Shown here: positions 46,043-55,589 of the stretch, piece by piece
How the letters are laid out: the number at the start of each line of letters is the position of its first letter
How positions within the stretch are numbered: position 1 is the first letter of the stretch
Assembly (NCBI RefSeq): GCF_023284045.1
Contig: NZ_JAKIKQ010000007.1
Location: 62,001-126,000, forward strand
DNA: 64,000 nucleotides
Source: Shewanella kaireitica
Lineage (GTDB): Bacteria; Pseudomonadota; Gammaproteobacteria; Enterobacterales; Shewanellaceae
Direction: 5' to 3'
Made by a program: the position numbers and the translations under genes
Notes under the pieces: model-generated
Told to the model about the DNA's origin: nothing
What the model saw: only the letters and a program-made list of their open reading frames with translations
Database searches by the model: none

Positions 46043-46383
46043 TATTTATTCCCTTAAATGACTAATTAACACTAAGAGAGCAAGATCAGATTACCAACCT
46101 GTTGAAGGGCTTTATGATATGAAATATGTCCTTTGTTTTACTAGCGTATACTTCAAGTTAACGCCTTCGCTCTCCTAGCGAATTTGCAATATAATATAAC
46201 TAACAGTTAAATGTAAATAAATTACTTTTATTTGCAGTCACTTATGCCGTAAAACCCGATAAAACATAGATTTAGACTGTCCTGTACAACCACACTTAAA
46301 AGCCTTTCTGTATTATGAATACTCTAAAAACAAAAACGCAGCTAAAATAGCTGCGTTTTCTTATTTAAACGATTGAGCTTCTC
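46043..46383. other. Intergenic region, 341 bp, with the nqrF terminator
   Basis: Holds the terminator at 46332-46359 and the promoter region of the porin-like gene. The stretch 46180-46260 is very AT-rich. No further repeat copy was seen. Confidence 0.5.
46332..46359 (-). terminator. nqrF operon terminator
   Basis: Hairpin AACGCAGCTA / TAGCTGCG with a T-tract on the minus strand (TTTTTGTTTTTA). The same hairpin is copied twice downstream. Confidence 0.9.
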
Positions 46384-47601
46384 TTAATCACCGAAATCAT
46401 CAAGTAGAATGTTTTCAGGCTCAACACCTAAGCTTTCTAGCAAGTTAATCACTGATGAATTCATGATCGGAGGGCCACACATGTAGAACTCACAATCTTC
46501 TGGCGCTTTATGGTCACGCAAATAATTTTCAAACAATACATTGTGAATAAAGCCAGTGTAACCGGTCCAGTTATCTTCAGGTAACGGATCCGATAGCGCA
46601 ACATGCCAGACAAAGTTTTCGTTCTCAGCAGCTAACATGTCGAAATCTTCTTGATAGAACACTTCACGTGTTGAGCGTGCACCGTACCAAAAACTCATCT
46701 TACGTTGCGTCTTTTTGCTCTTTAGCTGATCGAAGATATGTGAACGCATCGGTGCCATACCCGCGCCACCACCAACAAAGATCATCTCGGCATCGGTCTC
46801 TTTAACGAAGAATTCGCCAAATGGACCAGAGATAGTGACTTTATCACCGGCCTTAAGGTTAAAGATGTACGATGACATTTTTCCAGGCGCCACTTTATCA
46901 TTAGGTGGCGTCGCAATACGCACGTTAAGCATGATACGCCCTTTTTCATCAGGGTAGTTCGCCATCGAGTATGCACGTAATACGTCCTCGTCAACTTTTG
47001 AGACGAGCTTAAATAGGTCATACTTTTCCCAATCATCACGATACTCAGCGGGAATATCGAAGTCTGCGTAATTGACAGTATGTGCAGGTGCTTCAATTTG
47101 AATATAACCACCCGCTTTGAAAAGAACGTCTTCGCCTTCAGGTAGTTTTAACAATAACTCTTTAATGAAAGTCGCAGTGTTATTGTTAGAGATCACTTCA
47201 CATTGCCACTTCTTAACGCCAAAGATCTCCTCTTCTACCTCAAGCTCCATATCTGTTTTAACTGAGACCTGACAGGCTAAACGACATCCCTCTTTTGCCT
47301 CTTTCTTACTGATATGGTCACGTTCTGTCGGCAAAATATCACCGCCACCCGATTTTACCGTTACTCGGCATTGACCACATGTACCACCACCGCCACAAGC
47401 TGATGGGATAAAGATATTTTTTCCCGCCAATGCGCCAAGCAGTTTGTCGCCCGCTGCTGTTGAAATGCTTTTTTCAGCGTCATCATTTATACGGATATTC
47501 ACATCACCCGTAGAGACCAATTTACTTTTGGCGAATAAAATCACCATGACCAACATGCTTACCACTACGGTGAACATCCCGATACCAATTGCCATTTCCA
47601 T
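46384..47601 (-). CDS. nqrF: Na+-translocating NADH:quinone reductase subunit F
   Basis: 405 residues. N-terminal membrane helix (about 5-24), a [2Fe-2S] domain with [10 protein letters not shown] and CRLAC ligands, then FAD-binding (RAYSMANYP) and NADH-binding ([31 protein letters not shown]) modules. It receives electrons from NADH. Last gene of the operon. Its final 32 codons are the source, or an allele, of the two fragments downstream. Confidence 0.97.
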   Translation of the reverse strand: MEMAIGIGMFTVVVSMLVMVILFAKSKLVSTGDVNIRINDDAEKSISTAAGDKLLGALAGKNIFIPSACGGGGTCGQCRVTVKSGGGDILPTERDHISKKEAKEGCRLACQVSVKTDMELEVEEEIFGVKKWQCEVISNNNTATFIKELLLKLPEGEDVLFKAGGYIQIEAPAHTVNYADFDIPAEYRDDWEKYDLFKLVSKVDEDVLRAYSMANYPDEKGRIMLNVRIATPPNDKVAPGKMSSYIFNLKAGDKVTISGPFGEFFVKETDAEMIFVGGGAGMAPMRSHIFDQLKSKKTQRKMSFWYGARSTREVFYQEDFDMLAAENENFVWHVALSDPLPEDNWTGYTGFIHNVLFENYLRDHKAPEDCEFYMCGPPIMNSSVINLLESLGVEPENILLDDFGD

Positions 47602-47654
47602 CGAATTTACCTTTTGTTTAATTCGTTTTCATTAAGCTGTTTAACTAAACAGGC

Positions 47655-48263
47655 TTAAATAGAAATACCAGAGAAAGCCATAAAGCCTAGTGCCATCAAA
47701 CCGGTGGTAATAAACACAATACCTATGCCCTGCAGGCCTTCAGGTATTGCATGGAATTTCATCCGCTCACGTAATCCAGCGAGCATTACAATCGCCATTG
47801 CCCAGCCAAAGCCTGAACCGGCGGCGAATACCACTGACTCACCCAGAGAGTAGTCACGGTTTGCCATAAAGATAACACCGGCAAAAATCGCACAGTTTAC
47901 CGTTAGCAAAGGCAAGAAAATACCAAGAGAGTCATACAATGCTGGAATGTACTTATCTAAAAACATCTCTAAGATCTGTACCAAGGCAGCAATAACACCA
48001 ATAAAGGTGATTAACTGTAAATAGCTTAAATCTAATGCAGGGTAACCAGCCCAAGCTAACGCTCCAGGCGCTAAGACATTGGCGTAAATTATTTGGTTAA
48101 GTGGCACAGCTAACGTCATCACTACGATAACTGCAATCCCCAATCCGAAAGAGGTCGACACTTTCTTAGACACGGCTAAAAAAGTACACATTCCCATGAA
48201 GAATGACAGTGCCATGTTGTCGATAAACGCAGCCTGAATAAACAGGTTTATATAATGTTCCAT
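47655..48263 (-). CDS. nqrE: Na+-translocating NADH:quinone reductase subunit E
   Basis: 202 residues with six membrane helices. The NqrE signature ([45 protein letters not shown]) includes the intramembrane Cys of the Fe site shared with NqrD. Lies nine bases from nqrD. Confidence 0.96.
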   Translation of the reverse strand: MEHYINLFIQAAFIDNMALSFFMGMCTFLAVSKKVSTSFGLGIAVIVVMTLAVPLNQIIYANVLAPGALAWAGYPALDLSYLQLITFIGVIAALVQILEMFLDKYIPALYDSLGIFLPLLTVNCAIFAGVIFMANRDYSLGESVVFAAGSGFGWAMAIVMLAGLRERMKFHAIPEGLQGIGIVFITTGLMALGFMAFSGISI

Positions 48264-48271
48264 ATCGCCTA

Positions 48272-48898
48272 CTACCCTCGCTTACGCTGAATGACGTTAA
48301 TTGACCAGATCATCAAACCAATTAAGAAGAACGCACTTGGTGGTAGCTTGAACATCTCATTCGCCAAATACCAACCGCCGTTTTCAACGGTTTTCAAAAT
48401 TTCATGGCCAAACAAGGTACCGCTACCTAGTAGTTCACGAACAAACGCCACCCCCAATAAGATCACGCCATATCCCATTGCATTACCAACAGCATCAACC
48501 ACAGCAAGGTGTGGAGGATTCTTCATAGCAAATGCTTCAGCACGCCCCATGATGATACAGTTGGTGATAATCAAACCAACGAATACTGACAGCTGACGCG
48601 ATAACTCATATGCTACATCTTGCAATACCATGTCAACGATAATTACTAATGACGCTATGACAGTCATTTGCGCAATAATGCGAACGCTATTTGGAATAAG
48701 CGAGCGAATTGTCGAGATAATTAAGTTTGAAAATACCAGTACAAATGTCACCGCTAATGTCATCACTAATGCGGTTTGCATTGAGTTACTGACAGCTAGT
48801 GCCGAACAGACCCCAAGTACTTGCATAGCCACTGGGTTATTGCTAAAAATAGGACTGGTTAAAATGTCACGAGTTGATGCTGTTTGAGTACTCATCAC
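48272..48898 (-). CDS. nqrD: Na+-translocating NADH:quinone reductase subunit D
   Basis: 208 residues, six membrane helices, with [26 protein letters not shown] and [22 protein letters not shown] (Cys in TNCIIMGR partners with NqrE). Overlaps nqrC by four bases (ATGA). Confidence 0.96.
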   Translation of the reverse strand: MMSTQTASTRDILTSPIFSNNPVAMQVLGVCSALAVSNSMQTALVMTLAVTFVLVFSNLIISTIRSLIPNSVRIIAQMTVIASLVIIVDMVLQDVAYELSRQLSVFVGLIITNCIIMGRAEAFAMKNPPHLAVVDAVGNAMGYGVILLGVAFVRELLGSGTLFGHEILKTVENGGWYLANEMFKLPPSAFFLIGLMIWSINVIQRKRG

Positions 48899-49677
48899 TT
48901 AGCCTCCGACGCTTTTAGCTTACTTAGGAACGTTTCAAAACCGTCAGCGCCAAACCAAAACTGCACTGCTCGTTGAACACCGCGGCCTGTCATGGTTGCG
49001 CCACTGACAGCATCAACACCATGAACATCTCCAGCCTTAGCACCGCCTTTAACGACTTTAAAAGAGACTTTACCTTTTTCATTGAATAGCTGCTTACCAT
49101 GCCATTTGTCGGTCCACTCTGAGTCATTAAGAAAATCACCAATACCTGGTGTTTCACCATGTTCATAGAAAACGACATTTTCAATGGTGTTAAAGTCTGG
49201 TTGCAATGCAACATAACCATAAACCATCGACCACAAGCCTTTACCGTAAATCGGCATCACGACAGCCTCTAGCTGGTTATTATCGCCAAAGACCTTAAAT
49301 ACGCGCACTTGATTAGCACGAGTTTTGATTTTGGCTTTATCTTGCTTCTTCTCAAGCTTAACTGACGTTTCTGGGTTAATTGCCGCCATTTTGTCATCAA
49401 AATCTAAGACATTAACTTCCGAGCCAGTAGCAATATCACCAGTCTCGAGCGTTACTAATAAAGGCTTAACGCCCTTGTCGAATATCGCTCTAAAGTCTTT
49501 ATCAGCAATGTCGACATCTGCAGCTATTAATACGTTGCGCTTAAGTTCGTCACGTTTTTTGACCAACTTGCGCTCTTTTAGCAGCTCTGCGGTCCCAGTG
49601 ATCATAAATGAACACAATAAGCAGAGGGTCACGGTGAAAATCATCGTGCCCAAAAATGAATCTTTCTTAAATGCCAT
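48895..49677 (-). CDS. nqrC: Na+-translocating NADH:quinone reductase subunit C
   Basis: 260 residues with one N-terminal membrane helix and a periplasmic FMN domain. The flavinylation site is the Thr in [10 protein letters not shown] near residue 225, covalently modified by ApbE. Its ATG overlaps the stop of the 49-codon ORF (TAATG), so its translation is coupled to that ORF rather than directly to nqrB. Confidence 0.96.
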   Translation of the reverse strand: MAFKKDSFLGTMIFTVTLCLLCSFMITGTAELLKERKLVKKRDELKRNVLIAADVDIADKDFRAIFDKGVKPLLVTLETGDIATGSEVNVLDFDDKMAAINPETSVKLEKKQDKAKIKTRANQVRVFKVFGDNNQLEAVVMPIYGKGLWSMVYGYVALQPDFNTIENVVFYEHGETPGIGDFLNDSEWTDKWHGKQLFNEKGKVSFKVVKGGAKAGDVHGVDAVSGATMTGRGVQRAVQFWFGADGFETFLSKLKASEAK

Positions 49678-49826
49678 TACGCTTTATTCCCCGTATTGAC
49701 CTGCTTTGCACTTTTAGGCATGCGATAGAGTAGGTACTCAAATATCGCCTCCCAGAGTTTGGCTAATAACATCGCTGGCATCGCCACAGCAATAGCATTA
49801 GTTTTTTGTTCAGCTTTAAAGACCAT
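49677..49826 (-). CDS. 49-codon ORF between nqrB and nqrC resembling the NqrB C-terminus
   Basis: It begins at an ATG overlapping the last eleven bases of nqrB and ends in a TAATG junction with nqrC. The translated core, AMLLAKLWEAIFEYLLYRM, aligns with AILFANLWAPIFDYLVAKA of NqrB, with identical Leu-Trp, Ile-Phe and Tyr-Leu positions. One amphipathic/hydrophobic helix and a polar Lys/Asn tail follow. It may be a decayed tail duplication or a small accessory peptide. Not part of canonical nqr operons as I know them. Confidence 0.7.
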   Translation of the reverse strand: MVFKAEQKTNAIAVAMPAMLLAKLWEAIFEYLLYRMPKSAKQVNTGNKA

Positions 49827-51033
49827 TACGTTTCAGTCTCCGTTTAATATTGGCTTTAGCAACTAGGTAATCAAAAATTGGCGCCCATAGGTTAGCGAAC
49901 AAAATCGCTAGCATGATGCCTTCCGGCATCTTTGGATTAACGACTCGAATAAGCACGGTCATAAAACCAATTAACAGTCCATAGGCCACCTTACCTTTAC
50001 GGGTATAAGATGTGGTCACTGGATCTGTCGCCATGAACATCATTGCGATAGCAAAACCGCCCGTCACTAAATGCCAAGTCCACGGCATAGCAAACAGCTC
50101 ATTTTTAGATGAGCCTATAATGTTAAAGAGCGTCGCTGTTGCTATCATGCCAGCAAGTACACCAGCAACAATGCGCCAGTCAGCAAGGCGAGTAAGGATT
50201 AGGAATCCGCCACCGATGAGTAATGCCAGAGTGCTAGTTTCACCAATCGCACCCACTGTAAAACCAAAGAATGCATTCCACCAGTTAGGATCAGTAAACG
50301 CTTCATACCATGCATAATCAGCAAAGCTCATCTTGCCTGCTGCTGTTTGCATTAACGTTGTCGCACCAGAGAAGCCATCTACCGCAACGAGTTGAGTAAC
50401 AGCGGTAACCTGTGATGGATAGGCAAAGTAGATAAACGCCAAACCGGCAAGAGCAGGGTTAAGAAAGTTATAACCCATACCACCGAACACCTCTTTTGCC
50501 ATAATGACGCCAAAGGTTATTCCCATCGCCACTAGCCATAGCGGTGTTGAAACAGGCAAGATCAAGGTAAATAGCAAAGCAGTAACAAAGAAGCCTTCGT
50601 GTAGTTCTTGACCGCGTACCTTAGCAAATACCATTTCCCAAAACAGACTCACTAATAGCGCTGTTATATAGATAGGTGCATACAAGCTTATGCCGTAAAT
50701 AACTAAACCAATAAAGCCTGTTTGCTCAGTCATGCCACCAAAAATGGCATTAAAAGGAATAAGCTGCCACACGCTAGAAGCTTCTAAGCCTGATGCTACA
50801 GCAATCTGTGCTTGTAGGCCGATGTTGTAGATACCAAACAAAATGGCTGGCAATAAGCATAAACCCACGATGGTCATGGTTCTTTTTACATCAATGGCAT
50901 CTCGAACATGTACTTTACCTTTAGTACTTCGACCATGAGCCACCAGTAAAGAGTGCAAATAACCCTTTACTGAGTTGCCCGGAGCATAATAATCCTCTTG
51001 GATATCGGGCTTTTTATCTTGTTGACTCATCAA
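49816..51033 (-). CDS. nqrB: Na+-translocating NADH:quinone reductase subunit B
   Basis: 405 residues with about ten membrane helices. The covalent FMN Thr is in DGFSGATTLMQ. The C-terminus is normal for the family (NLWAPIFDYLVAKANIKRRLKRNGL in two parts), so the gene is not truncated. It overlaps nqrA by four bases and the small ORF by eleven. Confidence 0.97.
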   Translation of the reverse strand: MMSQQDKKPDIQEDYYAPGNSVKGYLHSLLVAHGRSTKGKVHVRDAIDVKRTMTIVGLCLLPAILFGIYNIGLQAQIAVASGLEASSVWQLIPFNAIFGGMTEQTGFIGLVIYGISLYAPIYITALLVSLFWEMVFAKVRGQELHEGFFVTALLFTLILPVSTPLWLVAMGITFGVIMAKEVFGGMGYNFLNPALAGLAFIYFAYPSQVTAVTQLVAVDGFSGATTLMQTAAGKMSFADYAWYEAFTDPNWWNAFFGFTVGAIGETSTLALLIGGGFLILTRLADWRIVAGVLAGMIATATLFNIIGSSKNELFAMPWTWHLVTGGFAIAMMFMATDPVTTSYTRKGKVAYGLLIGFMTVLIRVVNPKMPEGIMLAILFANLWAPIFDYLVAKANIKRRLKRNGL

Positions 51034-52400
51034 CCTTCCCTCTCAATAATTTCTAAACAAGCACGCAGTTCTTTACCAAAATCGTACTTGCCGGGACACA
51101 CAAAGGTACATAATGCTAAATCTTCTTCATCAAGTTCCAATGCACCTAAAGCTTGCGCTTCATCAGTATCTCTAACAACGAGATCCCGCACTAACAGCGT
51201 TGGCAAAATATCAAGCGGCATCACTCGGTCTAGTTGACCAAAAGCCATCATTGCGCGAGCCGAGCCGCCTGTATGGGTGGTTAAGTTAAATAGCTTTTTA
51301 GCGCCTTTAAGACGTGAAGTAACCGCACGGGTAATGGAGAATTTTTCAGAACCACCTCTCACCCATGGCAATAGGTGATGTTGTGAATCTTCTTGAAGCA
51401 CACTGATTTGATTATGAAAACGTCCGAGGAAATCATGGACGCCAGAAGCAGTATGGCCCGACAAAACAGAACCAGAAACCACACGAGAGTTCCCTTCTTG
51501 TAGTTCACCAGCAACCACTTCTGATAAACAAGCGCCAGTTTGAACACGAACTAATCGCGGCTTAGTAACATCAGGACCAGCAAGAGCAACAACGCGGTCA
51601 GTGTAGATCTCACCAGTTAAAAAGAGTTTGCCGTATGCAATCACATCTTGATAACCCAAATGCCAAACTGGACGTTCAAGACTTGCGGGCTTTACAAAAT
51701 GAATATGAGTGCCAACTAAGCCCGCAGGATGTACGCCTTCAAAATAATGATTGCTTACATGAGGCAATTCGCTGCCAGGTAACTTCTCGCCTGGCGCTTG
51801 ACTCAAATGAACTTTACCGTCAGTGAGTTGACCTAAAACAGCAAGCCCTGCTGAAAATGCATCCGCTTGTTCTGCAATAACAATCAGCGGGTTAGCAGCC
51901 AATGGGTTACTGTCCATCGCGCTGACAAAAATGCCTGCTGGAGTGGTGTCTAAATGTGGAACACGAGAAAAAGGACGCGTACGTAATGCCGTCCACAACC
52001 CGCTATCAACTAGCTTAGCTTGCACTTGGCTACGATTTAACGCTTGGATATCTTCATCAATACCAAAATGAATTGAGTCACCTTGGTTGCATTCAATGAC
52101 GATTGACTGAAAAAGCCTACGCTCGCCACGGTTGATAGCAATGATTTTGCCGCTAGCCGGTGCAGTAAACTTAACGCCAATATTCTTTTTATCTTCAAAA
52201 AGAACTTGACCCTTTTGCACCTGATCGCCGATCTCTACTAACATCGTTGGTTTTAAACCAACATATTCCTCTCCCAAAAGTGCAACATGGGAGCAAGGTT
52301 TGCTAGCGTCAACAACCTGCTTAGGCTCGCCAGCGATTGGCACGTCGAGGCCTTTTTTCACTGTTATAACTGGGTTTGAATAACCTGTCATCACAAACAT
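51030..52400 (-). CDS. nqrA: Na+-translocating NADH:quinone reductase subunit A
   Basis: About 456 residues. The NqrA start pattern is ITVKKGLDVPIAGEPKQV, slightly extended at the N-terminus. Start is uncertain between ATGs at 52400 and 52391; neither has a strong Shine-Dalgarno. Also seen: GEEYVGLKPTMLVEIGDQV, RTRPFSRVPHLDTTP and LEERVxFCPGKYDFG-like DLALCTFVCPGKYDFGK near the C-terminus. Peripheral quinone-site subunit; first gene of the operon. Confidence 0.95.
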   Translation of the reverse strand: MFVMTGYSNPVITVKKGLDVPIAGEPKQVVDASKPCSHVALLGEEYVGLKPTMLVEIGDQVQKGQVLFEDKKNIGVKFTAPASGKIIAINRGERRLFQSIVIECNQGDSIHFGIDEDIQALNRSQVQAKLVDSGLWTALRTRPFSRVPHLDTTPAGIFVSAMDSNPLAANPLIVIAEQADAFSAGLAVLGQLTDGKVHLSQAPGEKLPGSELPHVSNHYFEGVHPAGLVGTHIHFVKPASLERPVWHLGYQDVIAYGKLFLTGEIYTDRVVALAGPDVTKPRLVRVQTGACLSEVVAGELQEGNSRVVSGSVLSGHTASGVHDFLGRFHNQISVLQEDSQHHLLPWVRGGSEKFSITRAVTSRLKGAKKLFNLTTHTGGSARAMMAFGQLDRVMPLDILPTLLVRDLVVRDTDEAQALGALELDEEDLALCTFVCPGKYDFGKELRACLEIIEREG

Positions 52401-53088
52401 CAACCGTTAAATAATTGGATGACTAATAGTAGTTGTTTGTTAACTAATATTCCACGTTTGACATCACACTTCCCTGCTGATCTTGTAACTTACATACAAA
52501 AAAGCGCTTAGCCAAGCAGGTATAGGGCATTTGTTTTGTATATAGTTAACTCAAGCGGCTATTAATGTAATTTTACAACAAAAAAGAGGGTGATTTTCAA
52601 AGAACAAATACAGGCTCTGACTAGCAAAAATGGTAAAAAACTTGAAGTGCAGCATGACCTCTCACGCTAACTCACTTTCACAAGCCTAACGCAGTACTAA
52701 CTGCCGCTGTAATAAGTATAACCAGTGTATATCACTATAAGGCTGAATAAAGTTCATTTAGCAACATCTAACAAAGCTACATCGATTTGACCGTTTAGCT
52801 ATTAATAGCACTTAACAACTTTATGACAATAAAGTCGCGGGTCACGCTAAAACAAATAATTAGAATTTTACTCGAGTTACGTAGCAATATAGATACTACT
52901 ATTACGTTATAACTGGCAGCCAAAATCCACTAACCATAAATATCACAGCGATTGTCGTAGCGAGCGTAACATTAGATCGTAAATGCAATTCTAAGGCGAT
53001 GCATTCGATTAGAATGAATAAAACTAAACAAAGGGGAGCCATTCCATTTCGCTCCCCTTATGCTTAAAGCAGTTTGTAACAGCGCAGC
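52401..53088. other. Intergenic region, 688 bp, upstream of nqrA
   Basis: The longest gene-free stretch besides the nqrF-tail region. It holds the nqr promoter (minus strand) and the ABC operon terminator at its right end. No ORF with a ribosome binding site and no repeat shared with the window were found. Likely regulatory. Confidence 0.45.
53031..53059 (-). terminator. Terminator of the ABC exporter operon
   Basis: AAGGGGAGC / GCTCCCCTT stem. On the minus strand it is followed by TTGTTTAG, a weak U-tract. Confidence 0.7.
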
Positions 53089-54363
53089 TTAATCCCTTTG
53101 CAAAGCAACAATAGGGTCAAGTTTGGCTGCTTTTTTAGCAGGATATAATCCAAAACCGACACCGATGGTCATACAAACGCCCAACGCGAGGATAATCGCA
53201 AATGGTGACCAAGCTACAGGCCAACCTGCTGCAGAAGAGATAACCAGCGCCAACAATAGCCCAACGCCAATACCGATAATGCCCCCGGTTGCAGAGATTG
53301 CGATACTCTCAATTAAGAATTGTCGCGCAATATCCTTTCGTTTAGCGCCTAACGCTCTTAAGAGACCAATCTCACCTGTTCTTTCTAGGATGGTTGCCAA
53401 CATAATATTCATAATGCCAATGCCACCCACCAGCAAGGAGATCCCAGCAACACAGGCCATAACGATATTAAATATCTGTTGAGTCTTCTGATGTTGAGCC
53501 AGTAAATCGGCAGGTACAACAACATCAAAATCTTTCTCACCGCCATGGCGACGATTTAAAAGGTGCTGCAAGCTTTTAGATGCTAACGTCGGATCGACGC
53601 CCTCAACTAGCGCTAATTTAAAAGAGTCCAGTTCATCTTCTAAATGCTTAAACTGCATCTTTTTCAGCGCTGTGCTCAGTGGGATAAAAACCTGATTACG
53701 CTCGCCACCTAATTTAACGCCTTGAATCGTTGACTTGGTGCCCTCTTTTTCAGATAGCACTCCAACAACCGTAAACCATTGGTGATTAACTTTAACTAAG
53801 CTACCAATAGCATTACCTTGTGGAAATAAACTTTGTGCTGCTTCGGGCCCAAGTACAGTCACCTGTTGAAAATGTGATTCGTCTAATTGGTTTAGTCTGC
53901 GCCCTTCACCTAAATCTAAAGCACTTAAATCAAAGTAGCTTGGCGTTACACCTAAAACCTTAGCGTCGCTACGCCCTTTTAGACTAAACAGACTAAATAC
54001 TTTAACGTTCTTTTCTGCACTCCAGTTTTCTACAAAAGGCAATGTATCAGTTGCGCTATCAATATCCCTCAGACTTAATCCAACACTATGCTCACGCACG
54101 GACTTGAGTGCTTCCCCTTCTGTCGCTCTTGCATTAACAACAAGGTTATTCACTCCCATTGATTCGATCATTTTCAGCGCTTCACGCTCAGCGCCTTCGC
54201 CGACACTAAGCATAGCAATCACCGCGCCAACACCAAAAATCATTCCAAGAAGAGTAAGCAGTGTGCGCAATTTATGATGACGCATCTCATCGAATGCTTG
54301 CTTTATACCGTCTAAATATATCGATAGGCTTACTGATGGTGCCGTTGGTCTATTACCCGTCAT
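53089..54363 (-). CDS. MacB-type ABC transporter permease
   Basis: 424 residues in FtsX/MacB architecture: N-terminal membrane helix (about 36-58, LLTLLGMIFGVGAVIAM), a periplasmic MacB_PCD region (about 60-290), then three helices in the FtsX domain (NIVMACVAGISLLVGGIGIMNIM, ERTGEIGLLRALGAKRKDI, GVGFGLYPAKKAAKLDPIVALQ). No nucleotide-binding domain is fused; a separate ATPase is upstream. Last gene of a five-gene operon. Confidence 0.93.
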   Translation of the reverse strand: MTGNRPTAPSVSLSIYLDGIKQAFDEMRHHKLRTLLTLLGMIFGVGAVIAMLSVGEGAEREALKMIESMGVNNLVVNARATEGEALKSVREHSVGLSLRDIDSATDTLPFVENWSAEKNVKVFSLFSLKGRSDAKVLGVTPSYFDLSALDLGEGRRLNQLDESHFQQVTVLGPEAAQSLFPQGNAIGSLVKVNHQWFTVVGVLSEKEGTKSTIQGVKLGGERNQVFIPLSTALKKMQFKHLEDELDSFKLALVEGVDPTLASKSLQHLLNRRHGGEKDFDVVVPADLLAQHQKTQQIFNIVMACVAGISLLVGGIGIMNIMLATILERTGEIGLLRALGAKRKDIARQFLIESIAISATGGIIGIGVGLLLALVISSAAGWPVAWSPFAIILALGVCMTIGVGFGLYPAKKAAKLDPIVALQRD

Positions 54364-55589
54364 ACTCGATTCCTTTTCGGCGGTGTTGTTAAGGCAATTG
54401 TGTCACCTTTTGTGAGCCCATCTTTAATAACCGTACGATTTAAACTGCGATTACCAAGCTGTACCTTTTGCTTAATAAATCCTGCAGATGTCTTTAGATA
54501 GACCCAGTACTCACCGGATTTTTGGAATAATGCTTGATTAGGTACAGTAATAACATTTTGAAGATCAAGAGCATGCACACTGGCGTTAACTTGCCTTCCC
54601 GGTTGCATAACTTCTACAATTGTTTTATCTATGCTGACTGTTAATTCAAAATAATTAACAGGACTGTCTTTCTCTTTCGCTTTAGACAATGCATCTAACT
54701 GAGAGACTTCTCCAATAATCGGCATATTTGGATAAGCATCAAGATACAGAGTCACTGGCTTACCTATTGCTAAACCCAATGCTTCAGATTCCAGCACGTA
54801 CAGCTTCGCTTGCATTTTCGATGTGTCAGGGAGTGTACCAATTGTCATTCCAGACCACATCATGTCGCCAGCAACTGGCGGCACGCCATTCCAGCCTTCC
54901 TGCGCCACAAAGACTCCATCATGAGGTGCTATGATCTTCATTTGATTGAGGTTATTGGAGTAACGCGACATTTTAGCTTGATGACCCTTTTGCTTAAGCT
55001 TAATAAGCTCTTGCTCTGCATCCGCCTGAGAGCCATGTTGGCCAAGCCCCCAGTTATAGAAGGTCATTTTCGCTTCTAAGTAATCTTGGTTACGCATCTG
55101 ATCAATAATGTCTATTTTCGTATAAACTCGTTCATCCTCACTAAAGAAGCGATCTGCGAGCTCACGCTCCTCTCCCGTCAGCTGAGTGTCAGTTGTTAGT
55201 GTCTTATCTATGGTTTTATCTTTCTCTGTTTGGATCTGACTGTCTAAGCTTAAGCGGTCAAAATCGAGCTTTTCCATTTCCAACCGGTAGCTTTCTCTTG
55301 TTGAGTCCATAGTAGCAACGACATCACCAGCTTTTACATTGCTAAAATTATCCATAATCCACGCTAAAGATTGCGGTCCCCTAAGCCCTGATGGTACAGT
55401 CACGGTCGTCGAATTAGCTGCCTCTAGTTCTCCAGATGCTGGTATATCAACTTTAAAATCAGCGGCTACAATTTCAAGCGTCAGCACACCATCACTCTTT
55501 TGTTGATTGCAACCCGTCATGATTATCAATAACAAGACGCTAACCACGGCACCTATCACAGTGCGTTTGTTTACCAGTGAATTAATCAT
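54360..55589 (-). CDS. HlyD-like periplasmic adaptor, lipoprotein (third of three)
   Basis: 409 residues. The N-terminus has a lipobox-like IMTGC, with the Cys near 27. Lipoyl/barrel-sandwich parts (FSNVKAGDVVATMD; KIIAPHDGVFVAQEGWNG) flank a helical hairpin (about 90-200). Beta-barrel: VTLYLDAYPNMPIIGEVSQLD and VMQPGRQVNASVH. Overlaps both neighbours by four bases. Confidence 0.88.
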   Translation of the reverse strand: MINSLVNKRTVIGAVVSVLLLIIMTGCNQQKSDGVLTLEIVAADFKVDIPASGELEAANSTTVTVPSGLRGPQSLAWIMDNFSNVKAGDVVATMDSTRESYRLEMEKLDFDRLSLDSQIQTEKDKTIDKTLTTDTQLTGEERELADRFFSEDERVYTKIDIIDQMRNQDYLEAKMTFYNWGLGQHGSQADAEQELIKLKQKGHQAKMSRYSNNLNQMKIIAPHDGVFVAQEGWNGVPPVAGDMMWSGMTIGTLPDTSKMQAKLYVLESEALGLAIGKPVTLYLDAYPNMPIIGEVSQLDALSKAKEKDSPVNYFELTVSIDKTIVEVMQPGRQVNASVHALDLQNVITVPNQALFQKSGEYWVYLKTSAGFIKQKVQLGNRSLNRTVIKDGLTKGDTIALTTPPKRNRV

